Origin: Brevibacillus fluminis
GTDB taxonomy: Bacteria; Bacillota; Bacilli; Brevibacillales; Brevibacillaceae
Length of the DNA: 64,000 bases
Direction: 5' to 3'
Assembly (NCBI RefSeq): GCF_003710825.1
Contig: NZ_RHHQ01000012.1
Span: 310,001 to 374,000, forward strand
The notes under the pieces are model-generated. The model was not told the DNA's origin, did not search any database, and saw only the letters and a program-made list of their open reading frames with translations. Below, one piece after another: positions 51,761 through 60,188 of this stretch (positions are counted from its first letter, which is position 1; every line of letters starts with the position of its first letter). The position numbers and the translations under genes are program-made.

Positions 51761-52744
51761 GTGGGTAAAGACAAAATCGTCGTGACCCGAAATATTCCTG
51801 AGCCGATCGTGGCTCGGCTGAGGGATGCGGCGCATGTTTTTTTATGGGAGCAAGACGAGGTGGCGATCCCGCGCGAGGTGCTGCTGAAGGAAGCAAGCGA
51901 TGCCTCCGCGATCTATACGAATTTGACAGATCGGATCGACCGGGAGCTGTTTGATGCCGCGCCGAACCTGCGGGTGGTAGCGAACCTTGCCGTCGGATTC
52001 GACAACATCGATATCGCCGAGGCTACCCGTAGGGGCATTCCGGTCGGGAATACACCGGGCGTGCTGACGGAAACAACGGCCGATTTGGCGTTTGCGCTGC
52101 TGATGGCGGCGGCGAGGCGGATACCGGAAGCGGATCGTTTTGTACGCGATGGCAACTGGAAAAGCTGGTCACCGATGCTTCTGACCGGACAAGATGTGCA
52201 CGGGGCAACCATCGGTATCATCGGAATGGGGCGGATCGGCGAGGCGGTGGCACGCCGGGCGAAAGGCTTCGAGATGAACATCCTGTATCACAACCGCAGT
52301 CGGAGACCGGAAGCGGAACAAGCGCTTGGTGCCCAATACCGCGAAATGGACGACCTTTTGCGCGAATCCGACTATGTCGTGCTGATGGCGCCGGCAACGG
52401 CTGAGACCGGCAAAATGATCGGGCAGCGAGAATTGGCGCTGATGAAGCCGAATGCAATCTTTGTCAACGCCTCCCGCGGGACCAATGTGGATGAGGAAGC
52501 GCTCTATGACGCCTTGAAAGAGCGGAAAATCTGGGCCGCGGGACTCGACGTATTCGAACGCGAGCCGATCGGCGCCGATCATCCGCTGCTTGCGCTCGAC
52601 AATGTGGTGGTCGCGCCGCATATCGGAAGCGCTAGCATCGCGACACGCACCCGAATGGCGATGATCACCGCGGACAACATTTTGCTCGGACTCGCAGGTG
52701 AGAGGCTGCTGCATGCGGTGAATCCCGAAGTCTATGAAAAGTAA
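51761..52744 (+). CDS. D-2-hydroxyacid dehydrogenase (glyoxylate/hydroxypyruvate reductase-like)
   Basis: A 327-residue NAD(P)-dependent D-2-hydroxyacid dehydrogenase: 'VTRNIPEPIVARLRDAA' at the N-terminus, the GxGxxG fold 'IGIIGMGRIGEAVARRAKGF', catalytic Arg in 'VNASRGTNVDEEAL', Glu in 'LDVFEREPIGADHPLL' and His in 'VAPHIGSAS'. The start is GTG 51761 with GGAGGTG upstream, not the longer ORF start at 51719. It probably reduces glyoxylate or hydroxypyruvate. Confidence 0.9.
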   Translation: MGKDKIVVTRNIPEPIVARLRDAAHVFLWEQDEVAIPREVLLKEASDASAIYTNLTDRIDRELFDAAPNLRVVANLAVGFDNIDIAEATRRGIPVGNTPGVLTETTADLAFALLMAAARRIPEADRFVRDGNWKSWSPMLLTGQDVHGATIGIIGMGRIGEAVARRAKGFEMNILYHNRSRRPEAEQALGAQYREMDDLLRESDYVVLMAPATAETGKMIGQRELALMKPNAIFVNASRGTNVDEEALYDALKERKIWAAGLDVFEREPIGADHPLLALDNVVVAPHIGSASIATRTRMAMITADNILLGLAGERLLHAVNPEVYEK

Positions 52745-52762
52745 GGGAACATTTGTAGCATA

Positions 52763-52794
52763 AGCGACCTCATTTTGATAGAAATGAGGTCGCT
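52763..52794. terminator. Strong hairpin between convergent genes
   Basis: AGCGACCTCATTT pairs perfectly with AAATGAGGTCGCT 20 bp past the hydroxyacid dehydrogenase stop; only a short T-run follows. Confidence 0.65.
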
Positions 52795-52801
52795 GATAGG
52801 A

Positions 52802-52854
52802 AAAGAAGGATGAACCCTTTTTTCGCAAAAGGTGCCATCCTTCTTTCTTTTTTT
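52802..52854 (+). terminator. Terminator with nested stems
   Basis: AAAGAAGGATG pairs with CATCCTTCTTT, with an inner CCTTTT/AAAAGG stem, followed by CTTTTTTT. Confidence 0.8.
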
Positions 52855-52878
52855 CTTACAATCGTACAAGGGCATGCG

Positions 52879-53391
52879 TCAAATCACATCGATGGTTTCG
52901 ACGCCTTTGCGGATTTTGGCCAGCAGTCCAACAAGCTGTGTCCGCTCTTCCGGTGCAAGCTCACTCATCATCTGGGAAATGAGCATGAACTGCATCGGAA
53001 GCAGCTTCTGCATCAGGACCAGCCCGCTTTCCGTCAAGTGGATGGTGTACATCCGCCGATCAGAGGGATGATCGTGTCTCTCGACCAGTCCGTCCCGTTC
53101 CAATCCATCTAACAAGCCTGTAATGGTGCCGCGCGTTACTCCTGCCCGGGCCGCAAGCTCAGATGGCGGCAGGCCGGTTTCGGCGTTACGTATGAGGAGC
53201 ATCAAGAGGGTGACTTTTCCACGCGACAAACCGAATTGGGAAAGGTGGTTATCTGAAACCGTGAATACTTCGCTGGCTGCCCGTAAAAAGAGCAGATAGG
53301 TCTCGACAGCGGTTACGTCGAGTCCCGGATAAAAGACGGAGTACTCCTTCAATGTTTGCCGTGTCGGAATGTCACGCAAGTCAAACTCCAA
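52879..53391 (-). CDS. MarR family transcriptional regulator
   Basis: About 170 residues of a MarR winged helix: 'LSRGKVTLLMLLIRNAETGL', 'PSELAARAGVTRGTITGLLD' and the wing 'VERHDHPSDRRMYTIHLTE'. I start at TTG 53391 because AGGGAGGTG lies 9 bp upstream; the longer TTG start at 53481 has no ribosome-binding site. It is divergent from the six-gene KAS III operon and is its most likely regulator. MarR proteins typically respond to phenolics or lipophilic compounds. Confidence 0.88.
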   Translation of the reverse strand: MEFDLRDIPTRQTLKEYSVFYPGLDVTAVETYLLFLRAASEVFTVSDNHLSQFGLSRGKVTLLMLLIRNAETGLPPSELAARAGVTRGTITGLLDGLERDGLVERHDHPSDRRMYTIHLTESGLVLMQKLLPMQFMLISQMMSELAPEERTQLVGLLAKIRKGVETIDVI

Positions 53392-53557
53392 AGGATCTTT
53401 CACCTCCCTGGGATTCGTTCTGGCAGAAAAAAGCGGCACCGCTTTCGCTTGAGCAAAGAGAGATGTCTGGAATCGCAGCAATTATTGAATATATATACAC
53501 GTAATTATACTATATGATATTTTGAAAGAAGAAGTCGGAAGAAGGAGATTTTGGTCC

Positions 53558-54556
53558 ATGGATTGTCGACAGATAGCTATTACTGGAACAGGCATGTATG
53601 TGCCGCCGCGCCGGGTCACCTCATCGGAGCTAGATCAGCGTCTCGGGCTTGCGGACGGCTGGACGGCCAAAAAAACAGGCGTGCTGGAACGGCGCTACAC
53701 AGAAGGGGAAACGTCGTCGCAAATGGGGGCGAAGGCGGCTCGAGCTGCCTTGGAGCAGGCAGGGTACGAACTGTCCGACATCGACTGCATCGTTGGCGTG
53801 AGCGGTACCGCCCAGCAGGAGATTCCTTGCACGGCGGCGTTGATCCAGCGGGAGCTGGGCGGCGGTGGAAGCGGCATACCCGCTTTTGATCTGAACTCAA
53901 CCTGCCTCAGCTTTGTGGCCGGGCTAGATACGATCTCGTATTTGGTCGAAGCGGGTCGGTATCGTCGGGTGCTCTTGGTCGCATCCGAGATCGCTTCCGT
54001 CGGTCTCGATTGGGAGCAAAAGGAAAGCTGCACGCTGTTTGGCGACGGTGCCGCAGCGGCTATTATCGAACGAACACCAGCCGGGAGCGCCTCTCGCATT
54101 TTGGCCGCCCGGATGGAAACATACAGCAAAGGAGCGCACTTGTCGGAAATTCGCGGCGGCGGGACGATGCTGCACCCGCGCTTGTACAGTGAGACGACAA
54201 AGGCGGATTTTCTTTTTCAAATGGATGGACGGGGCATTTTTCGGATGACGAGCCGGCTGATCGAGCCGTTTGTGGAGAAGCTTTTGTCGGAGAGTGGACT
54301 TGGCATGGATGAGATCGATTGGGTGATTCCGCATCAGGCGAGCGGCATGTCGATGCGCATCTTGCGGGAAAAGCTGGGGGTTCGCCCTGAGCGCTTCATT
54401 ATGAATATTGCTAATTACGGAAATACAATCGCGACGAGCATTCCGCTCGCCTTGCATGAGACGATTGCAACAAGAGGGATCAAGCGGGGTGATCGCGTGC
54501 TTTTACTCGGCGTCTCGGCAGGGCTTTCGCTTGGGGGAATCGTGCTTGCGTATTGA
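53558..54556 (+). CDS. 3-oxoacyl-ACP synthase III-like ketosynthase
   Basis: A 332-residue thiolase-fold enzyme starting MDCRQIAITGTGMYVPPRRV. The Cys-His-Asn triad is intact: Cys116 in 'DLNSTCLSF', His259 in 'WVIPHQASG' and Asn289 in 'NIANYGNTIATS'. Enzymes of this group condense acyl-CoA or acyl-ACP units (FabH), or do head-to-head condensation (OleA). AAGGAG lies upstream of ATG 53558; the longer ORF start has none. It is the first gene of an operon of six overlapping genes without the other fatty-acid synthesis genes, so it is probably a specialised ketosynthase, not housekeeping FabH. Confidence 0.9.
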   Translation: MDCRQIAITGTGMYVPPRRVTSSELDQRLGLADGWTAKKTGVLERRYTEGETSSQMGAKAARAALEQAGYELSDIDCIVGVSGTAQQEIPCTAALIQRELGGGGSGIPAFDLNSTCLSFVAGLDTISYLVEAGRYRRVLLVASEIASVGLDWEQKESCTLFGDGAAAAIIERTPAGSASRILAARMETYSKGAHLSEIRGGGTMLHPRLYSETTKADFLFQMDGRGIFRMTSRLIEPFVEKLLSESGLGMDEIDWVIPHQASGMSMRILREKLGVRPERFIMNIANYGNTIATSIPLALHETIATRGIKRGDRVLLLGVSAGLSLGGIVLAY

Positions 54557-55727
54557 GTCGCAGAGCCGACGCATTTTGCTGACAGGGGCACGGGCACCGG
54601 TCACACTGGAACTCGCGCGGATGTTTGCCCGGGCGGGTCATACGGTTTTTGCGGCGGACAGCATCGCCTACCATGGCTGTCGCTTTTCCCGCGCAGTGGA
54701 ACAGTCGTTTCTGGTGGCACCGCCCCGGCAGCAGCCTGAGCAATTCATCCGCGATCTGCTGGCCGTGATCCGCAGGGAGCGAATCGAGCTGTTGGTCCCG
54801 ACCTGTGAGGAAATTTTTTATATCGCCCAGGCACGCGATGAGCTGGCGGCGCATTGCCAGGTGCTTGCAGAGCCGATCGATCGGCTGGAGCAGCTCCATG
54901 ATAAATACCGCTTTATTGAGATGGTGCAGTCATTCGGTCTGCCGGTGCCGCGGACGGTGCTTTGCCGCTCGCAAGCGGAACTGTCGGATGCATTGCGTCG
55001 ATGGCAGCCAGCCGATCAGGCGGTCGTTGTAAAGCCGGTTTTTTCCCGATTTGGCGCGCGGGTCGCCATCGTCACCGACGGGAAAAATCCGCTTGCTGCA
55101 AACGAGATTTCACCGGATGTACCGTGGCTTGCGCAGACGTACGCATCCGGCACTGAGCTTTCGTCCTACACGCTCGCGCAAGAGGGCAAAGTGCTCGCGC
55201 ATACCACGTATGAAGGCAGCTTTCGGGCGGGCATCGGGGCGTCAATTGCATTCGCCCATCGGGATGCGCCGCATATTGAGAGCTGGGTGGAAGAGGTAGT
55301 GGGCCGCCTCGGCTTCAGCGGGCAGATCGCCTTTGATCTGATCGAGGCGGAAGACGGGACGCTGTATCCGCTGGAATGCAATCCGCGCGCGACGAGCGGC
55401 ATCCATTTGCTCGCCAGTTCGCCAAATTTTGCGCCATGTTTTTTCCGGCAGCCGCCTGCGCCGGTCTATCCCGCTGATGCCAGTGCCATGCTGTCTGCGG
55501 CGATGTGGCTGTACGGCTTGCCCGCTGCTCGCAGCGAGCGCCGTTTGGGCGAATGGCTGCGGACGATGCGCACCTCGCGGGATGTGCTGTTTCGCTGGAA
55601 CGATCCGTTGCCGATGCTCGCACAAGGCTTGGCACTACTTTCTTTTTGGAAAAGAAGCCGGCACCACGACGCGTCGCTTTTGGCTGCGACGACACTCGAT
55701 ATCGAATGGAACGGGGAAGAGCGATGA
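54546..55727 (+). CDS. ATP-grasp domain protein (carboxylate-amine/thiol ligase-like)
   Basis: About 393 residues. The N-terminal Rossmann-like pre-ATP-grasp domain (ILLTGARAPVTLELARMFAR) leads to the ATP-grasp fold: 'LHDKYRFIEMVQSFGLPVPR', 'AVVVKPVFSRFGARV' and the Mg-binding 'LYPLECNPRATSGIHLL'. Start TTG 54546 overlaps the ketosynthase stop by 11 bp with GGGGGAA upstream. ATP-grasp enzymes form an acyl phosphate and couple it to an amine, thiol or similar nucleophile. Here the substrate is unknown; the operon implies an acyl or keto-acyl product as one partner. Confidence 0.85.
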   Translation: MRIESQSRRILLTGARAPVTLELARMFARAGHTVFAADSIAYHGCRFSRAVEQSFLVAPPRQQPEQFIRDLLAVIRRERIELLVPTCEEIFYIAQARDELAAHCQVLAEPIDRLEQLHDKYRFIEMVQSFGLPVPRTVLCRSQAELSDALRRWQPADQAVVVKPVFSRFGARVAIVTDGKNPLAANEISPDVPWLAQTYASGTELSSYTLAQEGKVLAHTTYEGSFRAGIGASIAFAHRDAPHIESWVEEVVGRLGFSGQIAFDLIEAEDGTLYPLECNPRATSGIHLLASSPNFAPCFFRQPPAPVYPADASAMLSAAMWLYGLPAARSERRLGEWLRTMRTSRDVLFRWNDPLPMLAQGLALLSFWKRSRHHDASLLAATTLDIEWNGEER

Positions 55728-56728
55728 AGCTGTTGGTTACCGGGGCGACCGGTTTTTTGGGACAAAAGACTGTACAGCGACTACACGCGCTAGGTCATGA
55801 CGTAACGGCGCTTGGGCGCAACGAGGCGATCGGACAGCAGCTGGAATCGCAGGGCATTCGCTTTACCAAGGCCGATCTGCGCCAGTGCAAGGACATCATG
55901 GACGCGTGCAGGGACATGGACATGGTGCTGCATTGCGGAGCGCTTTCCTCACCATGGGGACGGTACGACGATTTTTACCACACCAATGTGGAAGGGACGC
56001 GACACGTGATCGATGGCTGCCGCACGCATGGGGTGAAGCGGCTGATCCACGTGTCGACGCCTAGTATTTATTTCGCATTCCAAGACTGTTTGTCGATCAC
56101 AGAGGACGACCCCTTGCCGCGCCGCTTTGCCAACGCGTATGCCCATACCAAGCATGCAGCGGAGCAAGACGTGTTTCTGGCTGCCGAGACAGGGCTTGAA
56201 ACCGTCATTCTGCGCCCGCGCGCACTGTTTGGGCCGGGGGACACCACAATCATCCCAAGGCTGATCCGGGCGAACGAGAAAGGCTTCGTCCCGCTGATTA
56301 ACGGCGGTATGGCGCTGCTCGATGTCACGTACATCGACAACGTGGTGGACAGTTTGCTGCTCGCCATGCACGCACCGCCACAGGCATTGGGCAAAGCCTA
56401 CAACATCACGAATGGTCAGCCGATTCAGCTGAAGCGGCTTTTGGATTTGCTGTTTGCCAGGATGGGCGTGCCCTTTCGCGGGCGCAAGATTGCCTATCCT
56501 GTCGCAGCGTTATTGGCGGCAGGTATGGAAGCGATGGCGACACTTGCGTCGCGCAGCAAAGAACCGCTCCTGACCCGCTACACCGTAGGCGTTTTGGCGA
56601 AAAGCCAGACGCTTGACATTAGCGCCGCAAGAAGAGAGCTTGGCTATGAGCCGGCCATCAGCATAGAGGAAGGGATCGATCGATTTGTACAATGGTGGCA
56701 AAAGGGAGCAGACGGACATTCGCTTTGA
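55724..56728 (+). CDS. NAD(P)-dependent epimerase/dehydratase (extended SDR, 3-beta-HSD-like)
   Basis: A 334-residue extended SDR: 'MKLLVTGATGFLGQKTVQRL' with GxxGxxG at residues 7-13, 'HCGALSSPWGRYDDFYHTNV', 'HVSTPSIYF' with the catalytic Ser/Thr, Tyr and Lys in 'NAYAHTKHAAEQ', and 'VILRPRALFGPGD'. Its layout resembles 3-beta-hydroxysteroid dehydrogenase-type reductases, the group that includes OleD. Its ATG overlaps the ATP-grasp stop (ATGA). A reducing role on a beta-keto product of the first enzyme is plausible but unproven. Confidence 0.87.
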   Translation: MKLLVTGATGFLGQKTVQRLHALGHDVTALGRNEAIGQQLESQGIRFTKADLRQCKDIMDACRDMDMVLHCGALSSPWGRYDDFYHTNVEGTRHVIDGCRTHGVKRLIHVSTPSIYFAFQDCLSITEDDPLPRRFANAYAHTKHAAEQDVFLAAETGLETVILRPRALFGPGDTTIIPRLIRANEKGFVPLINGGMALLDVTYIDNVVDSLLLAMHAPPQALGKAYNITNGQPIQLKRLLDLLFARMGVPFRGRKIAYPVAALLAAGMEAMATLASRSKEPLLTRYTVGVLAKSQTLDISAARRELGYEPAISIEEGIDRFVQWWQKGADGHSL

Positions 56729-57554
56729 GTTATTGTGTGCCGGATACTGTACGCATCGCGAAAAAATGACGCTGCAGACAGGCAGCTGGCAACAAATTCG
56801 CATTCCCGCGCTATTCGGCTTGATCCATCATCCGACTGCGGGGCCGATTTTGTTTGATACCGGCTATGCAGAACATTTTGAACAGGCGTGCAGCCGCTTT
56901 CCGTATTCGCTGTACAAACGGGCGACACCTGTTTATTTCCGACCGGAAGAGGGGGCGGCGGCCCAGCTGCGCGCGCGGGGCATACAGCCGGAAGACGTCC
57001 GCCACATCATTTTGTCCCATTTCCATGCGGACCACGTGGCAGGCTGCGCCGATTTCCCGAATGCCACGTTTTACTGCTTCCGCTCCGCTTATGAGTTCGT
57101 CAAGGAAAAACAAGGGCTGGCTGCTGTACGTTACGGATTTGTCCCGAGTCTGTTACCCCCTGATTTCGAAAGTCGGGCGGTCTTCATAGACACAAGCGTT
57201 CCGGTCGAGCTGCCGGATGAGTTGGAAGCGTTCGATTCGGGGTATGATGTACTGGGCGATGGCAGTCTCACCGCGATCGAAATGAGTGGACATGCCGTTG
57301 GGCAGTTCGGGCTGTATTTTCGCACGGCATTAGGCGAGCAGATGCTGCTGTGCGCCGATGCGGTTTGGTCGAGCAAGGCGTATCGCGAGGCGATTTCGCC
57401 GCATTTGTTCGCCTATTGGCTGTTTCCCGATCGGAGTGCATACAATGACACGCTGTCCCGGCTGCATTTGACATACAAATGTTACCCGCAGGTGACGATC
57501 ATCCCGTCGCATTGCGGGGAATGGTGGGAGCAGGTGAAAAAAGGATGGGAGTAG
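56685..57554 (+). CDS. Metallo-beta-lactamase fold hydrolase
   Basis: Up to 289 residues. The metal site is complete: H112-x-H114-x-D116-H117 in 'LSHFHADHVAG', an Asp in 'LLCADAVW', and His in 'MSGHAVGQ' and 'IIPSHCGEWW'. The fold resembles lactonase (AHL lactonase-like) and thioesterase-type MBL enzymes. The start is uncertain: TTG 56685 overlaps the epimerase gene by 44 bp; a TTG near 56733 is also possible. It may hydrolyse a lactone or thioester made by the operon. Confidence 0.85.
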   Translation: MYNGGKREQTDIRFELLCAGYCTHREKMTLQTGSWQQIRIPALFGLIHHPTAGPILFDTGYAEHFEQACSRFPYSLYKRATPVYFRPEEGAAAQLRARGIQPEDVRHIILSHFHADHVAGCADFPNATFYCFRSAYEFVKEKQGLAAVRYGFVPSLLPPDFESRAVFIDTSVPVELPDELEAFDSGYDVLGDGSLTAIEMSGHAVGQFGLYFRTALGEQMLLCADAVWSSKAYREAISPHLFAYWLFPDRSAYNDTLSRLHLTYKCYPQVTIIPSHCGEWWEQVKKGWE

Positions 57555-58882
57555 GGCGCAGGTTCGCAGATTTGGTTGCGTTCATCCGCTATTATGCCAA
57601 AGCCAAACGGGGCGGACGTTTTCGGACGCGGGCCGCGCTAGAGGAGTGGCAGGATCGGCAGGTACGCACTTTTCTGGCCTTTGTGCGCAGCCGGTCGCCT
57701 TTTTACCGCGAGTATTACAGCGGCTTGGATGAGCGTGACTGGCAGCGCTATCCCATGATTGACAAAACGATTATGATGGCGGAGTTCGACCGATTGAACA
57801 CGGTGGGGATCGGACGAGAGGAAGCACTTTCCCTTGCGCTGGAAGCGGAGGAGACGCGCGACTTCACCCCGGAAATCAGGGGGATCACCATCGGGCTGTC
57901 TTCCGGTACGTCCGGCAACAGAGGGCTTTTTCTCGTCAGCCCGAAGGAGCGGGTGATGTGGGCTGCCACCATGTTGGGAAAAGCGCTCCCCGGTTCGCTC
58001 TTTGCGGAGCAGCGCATCGCGTTTTTCCTGCGGGCCAACAGCAACCTGTACGGCTCCGTGCAAAAAAGGCGCATCCAGTTTCAGTTTTTTGATTTGCTAG
58101 ACGACGTGTCTGTCCATATTGAACATCTAAATCGGTATCAGCCGTCGATTATCGTTTCACCGCCATCCATGCTGCGTTTGTTGGGGGAGGCGCAAATGCG
58201 CGGCGAGCTTAACGTTACGCCAGCTAAAATCATTTCGGTGGCGGAGGTGCTCGATCCGCTCGACCAGTCGTTTTTGTCAACGTGCTTCAAACAAGTTATC
58301 CATCAGGTATACCAATGCACGGAAGGGTTTTTGGCGACGACCTGTAGCCACGGTACCCTTCATTTGAATGAAGACTTGCTGGTGATCCAAAAAGAGTATT
58401 TGGACCGTGAGCAAGGGAAATTCGTTCCGATCATTACCGATTTCACCCGCACGACACAGCCGATTATCCGCTATCGGCTCAATGATATTTTGACCGAGCA
58501 GACAGTGCCATGTCCGTGCGGGTCCGTTTTTACACCGATCGTTGCCATCGAAGGGCGATGTGACGACTTGTTTTATTTTCCATCGGTGAAAAACGGCGAG
58601 CTGGTGCCGGTATTCCCGGATTTCATCCGCAGGGCCGTGATCGCCGCGACACCGGATGTCCGAGAATATCGCGTGATACAGGAAGGTCCGCAGCATGTGC
58701 AGATCATGCTGCGAGGGCCAGAAGACAAGCGGCAAGAGATGGAAGACGCGGTGGCGGCAAGCTTGTGTCACATTCTGGAAGGGATGGGGGTTCGACCGCC
58801 CGTCATCGGCTTTATGCCGTATGAGTTTGTCCCCGGCGCAACAAAGCTGCGGCGGGTGGAGAGGAGATTTACGCTTGTGTGA
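57545..58882 (+). CDS. Adenylate-forming enzyme, PaaK / coenzyme F390 synthetase-like
   Basis: A 445-residue member of the phenylacetate-CoA ligase/F390-synthetase branch of adenylate-forming enzymes. It has the P-loop-like 'GLSSGTSGNRGLFLVSP' (residues 118-134), 'IISVAEVLDPLDQSF', 'VYQCTEGFLATTC', 'RTTQPIIRYRLNDIL' and a zinc-finger-like 'QTVPCPCGSVFTP'. Start ATG 57545 overlaps the MBL stop by 10 bp. It should activate a carboxylic acid as acyl-AMP. The organism need not make coenzyme F420, so the F390 label refers only to sequence type. Confidence 0.87.
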   Translation: MGVGRRFADLVAFIRYYAKAKRGGRFRTRAALEEWQDRQVRTFLAFVRSRSPFYREYYSGLDERDWQRYPMIDKTIMMAEFDRLNTVGIGREEALSLALEAEETRDFTPEIRGITIGLSSGTSGNRGLFLVSPKERVMWAATMLGKALPGSLFAEQRIAFFLRANSNLYGSVQKRRIQFQFFDLLDDVSVHIEHLNRYQPSIIVSPPSMLRLLGEAQMRGELNVTPAKIISVAEVLDPLDQSFLSTCFKQVIHQVYQCTEGFLATTCSHGTLHLNEDLLVIQKEYLDREQGKFVPIITDFTRTTQPIIRYRLNDILTEQTVPCPCGSVFTPIVAIEGRCDDLFYFPSVKNGELVPVFPDFIRRAVIAATPDVREYRVIQEGPQHVQIMLRGPEDKRQEMEDAVAASLCHILEGMGVRPPVIGFMPYEFVPGATKLRRVERRFTLV

Positions 58883-60065
58883 GAGAGAGGAGCCGGCACT
58901 GTACGGCAAAGAAACGATCGGACTGCTGCGTTGGGAGACAAAGCGCGACGGGGCGTATGCCAAAGCCTACCTCGAGCCGTTGATCAAAGACGGGGTTGAG
59001 CCGTATATCGCCAACATCCGCACGACGATGCTGGCATTGACCATCGACGATCTGGTGATGCCAATCACGGTCAATGATGCCGACTATGACAACGCCTATG
59101 TGTGCTCGCCGTATACGCACTATGTCAGCTATGCAAAGGAAGAGCTGTATTTGGTTCCGGCTGGGTGGCAGCGGGCGCTGCTAGGCGGCGTATTGACGCT
59201 GTTGGGCAAGTGGCTTCGGGCAGGGCGCGTCAACAAGGTTGTATGCGTTAACAATTGGCTGCTCTCGACCAACCTGTACCATCCGCTAACGGCAGAGCAG
59301 CTTGCGCGCATTACCGCTTTTTTGGCAGACTTGTATCCTGATCACGCGATCTTGTTCCGGTCGGTGCAGGACGGTACGGACGGAATGCTTCCTAAGCTGT
59401 TGACCGATGCGGGATACAAGGCGATCATGAGCAGGCAGATTTATGTGTACAAGCCGGAGCAGGACGGCGAGCTGCCATCCAAGCACCGTTGGATTCTCAA
59501 GCGCGACCAGAAGCTGCTTTCTGCGTGCCCATACACCGTACGGCGCAATGATGAGATCGGCGATGAGGAGGTGCGGCGGATTGCGGAGCTGTACGGGCAA
59601 TTGTATTTGGCCAAGTATTCGCTGCACAACCCACAGTTTACCGAACGTTTCATCCACATGGCCTTACGCGAGCATTTGCTCTCCATCGCGGTCATGACGG
59701 GTGGGGACAAAGCGGAAGCGACGAAAGGCGGACAGCAGGCTGCAGACGCAGTACTCGGTTATTTCGTCCGCAACGGGGTCATGACTACACCGCTTTTCGG
59801 CTATGACACGAATATACCGGCGGAGGCGAGCTTGTACCGGCTGCTTTCGGCCCAGCTCGTGGCCGATGCGCGCCAGCACGGGCTCATTCTCCATCAAAGC
59901 TCGGGGGCGGCATCGTTCAAGCGCTGCCGCGGGGCAAGGCCGCATGTGGAATGGAACATGGTCTACGACCGACATTTGCCTGCCCGCCGGCGGCAGGTTT
60001 GGTCGGGCTTGCAATGGATTTCCGAAAAAATCGGGATGCCGCTGATGAGGCGGCTGAAGCTGTGA
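58875..60065 (+). CDS. GNAT-like acyltransferase domain protein, function unknown
   Basis: A 396-residue protein from TTG 58875 (GAGAGGAGATTT upstream), overlapping the previous gene by 8 bp. No strong motif is visible. The layout ('YLEPLIKDGVEPYIANIRTT', 'YDNAYVCSPYTHYVSYAKEE', then 'ELYGQLYLAKYSLHNPQFTE' and 'HGLILHQSSGAASFKRCRG') resembles GNAT/FemAB-like acyltransferases that attach acyl or aminoacyl groups, but the assignment is tentative. Its position at the end of the coupled operon suggests a final transfer step. Confidence 0.65.
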   Translation: MCEREEPALYGKETIGLLRWETKRDGAYAKAYLEPLIKDGVEPYIANIRTTMLALTIDDLVMPITVNDADYDNAYVCSPYTHYVSYAKEELYLVPAGWQRALLGGVLTLLGKWLRAGRVNKVVCVNNWLLSTNLYHPLTAEQLARITAFLADLYPDHAILFRSVQDGTDGMLPKLLTDAGYKAIMSRQIYVYKPEQDGELPSKHRWILKRDQKLLSACPYTVRRNDEIGDEEVRRIAELYGQLYLAKYSLHNPQFTERFIHMALREHLLSIAVMTGGDKAEATKGGQQAADAVLGYFVRNGVMTTPLFGYDTNIPAEASLYRLLSAQLVADARQHGLILHQSSGAASFKRCRGARPHVEWNMVYDRHLPARRRQVWSGLQWISEKIGMPLMRRLKL

Positions 60066-60066
60066 A

Positions 60067-60097
60067 GGAGCACTCCTGTTGTGGGAGTGCTTTTTTG
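60067..60097 (+). terminator. Terminator after the six-gene operon
   Basis: AGCACTCC pairs with GGAGTGCT around TGTTGTG, followed by T6, directly after the last stop codon. No terminator occurs inside the operon. Confidence 0.88.
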
Positions 60098-60188
60098 TCT
60101 GGCTGATCCGTTGGGCGGCTGCCGCATTTGACAGTAAGCGCATTCCTTTGCGATGCTATACAGGAGGATTGACGAAGGGGTGTACAAA

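Noticed and set aside
57545..58882. Coenzyme F420-related metabolism
   Set aside because: The F390-synthetase resemblance is at superfamily level; no F420 genes are visible in the window.
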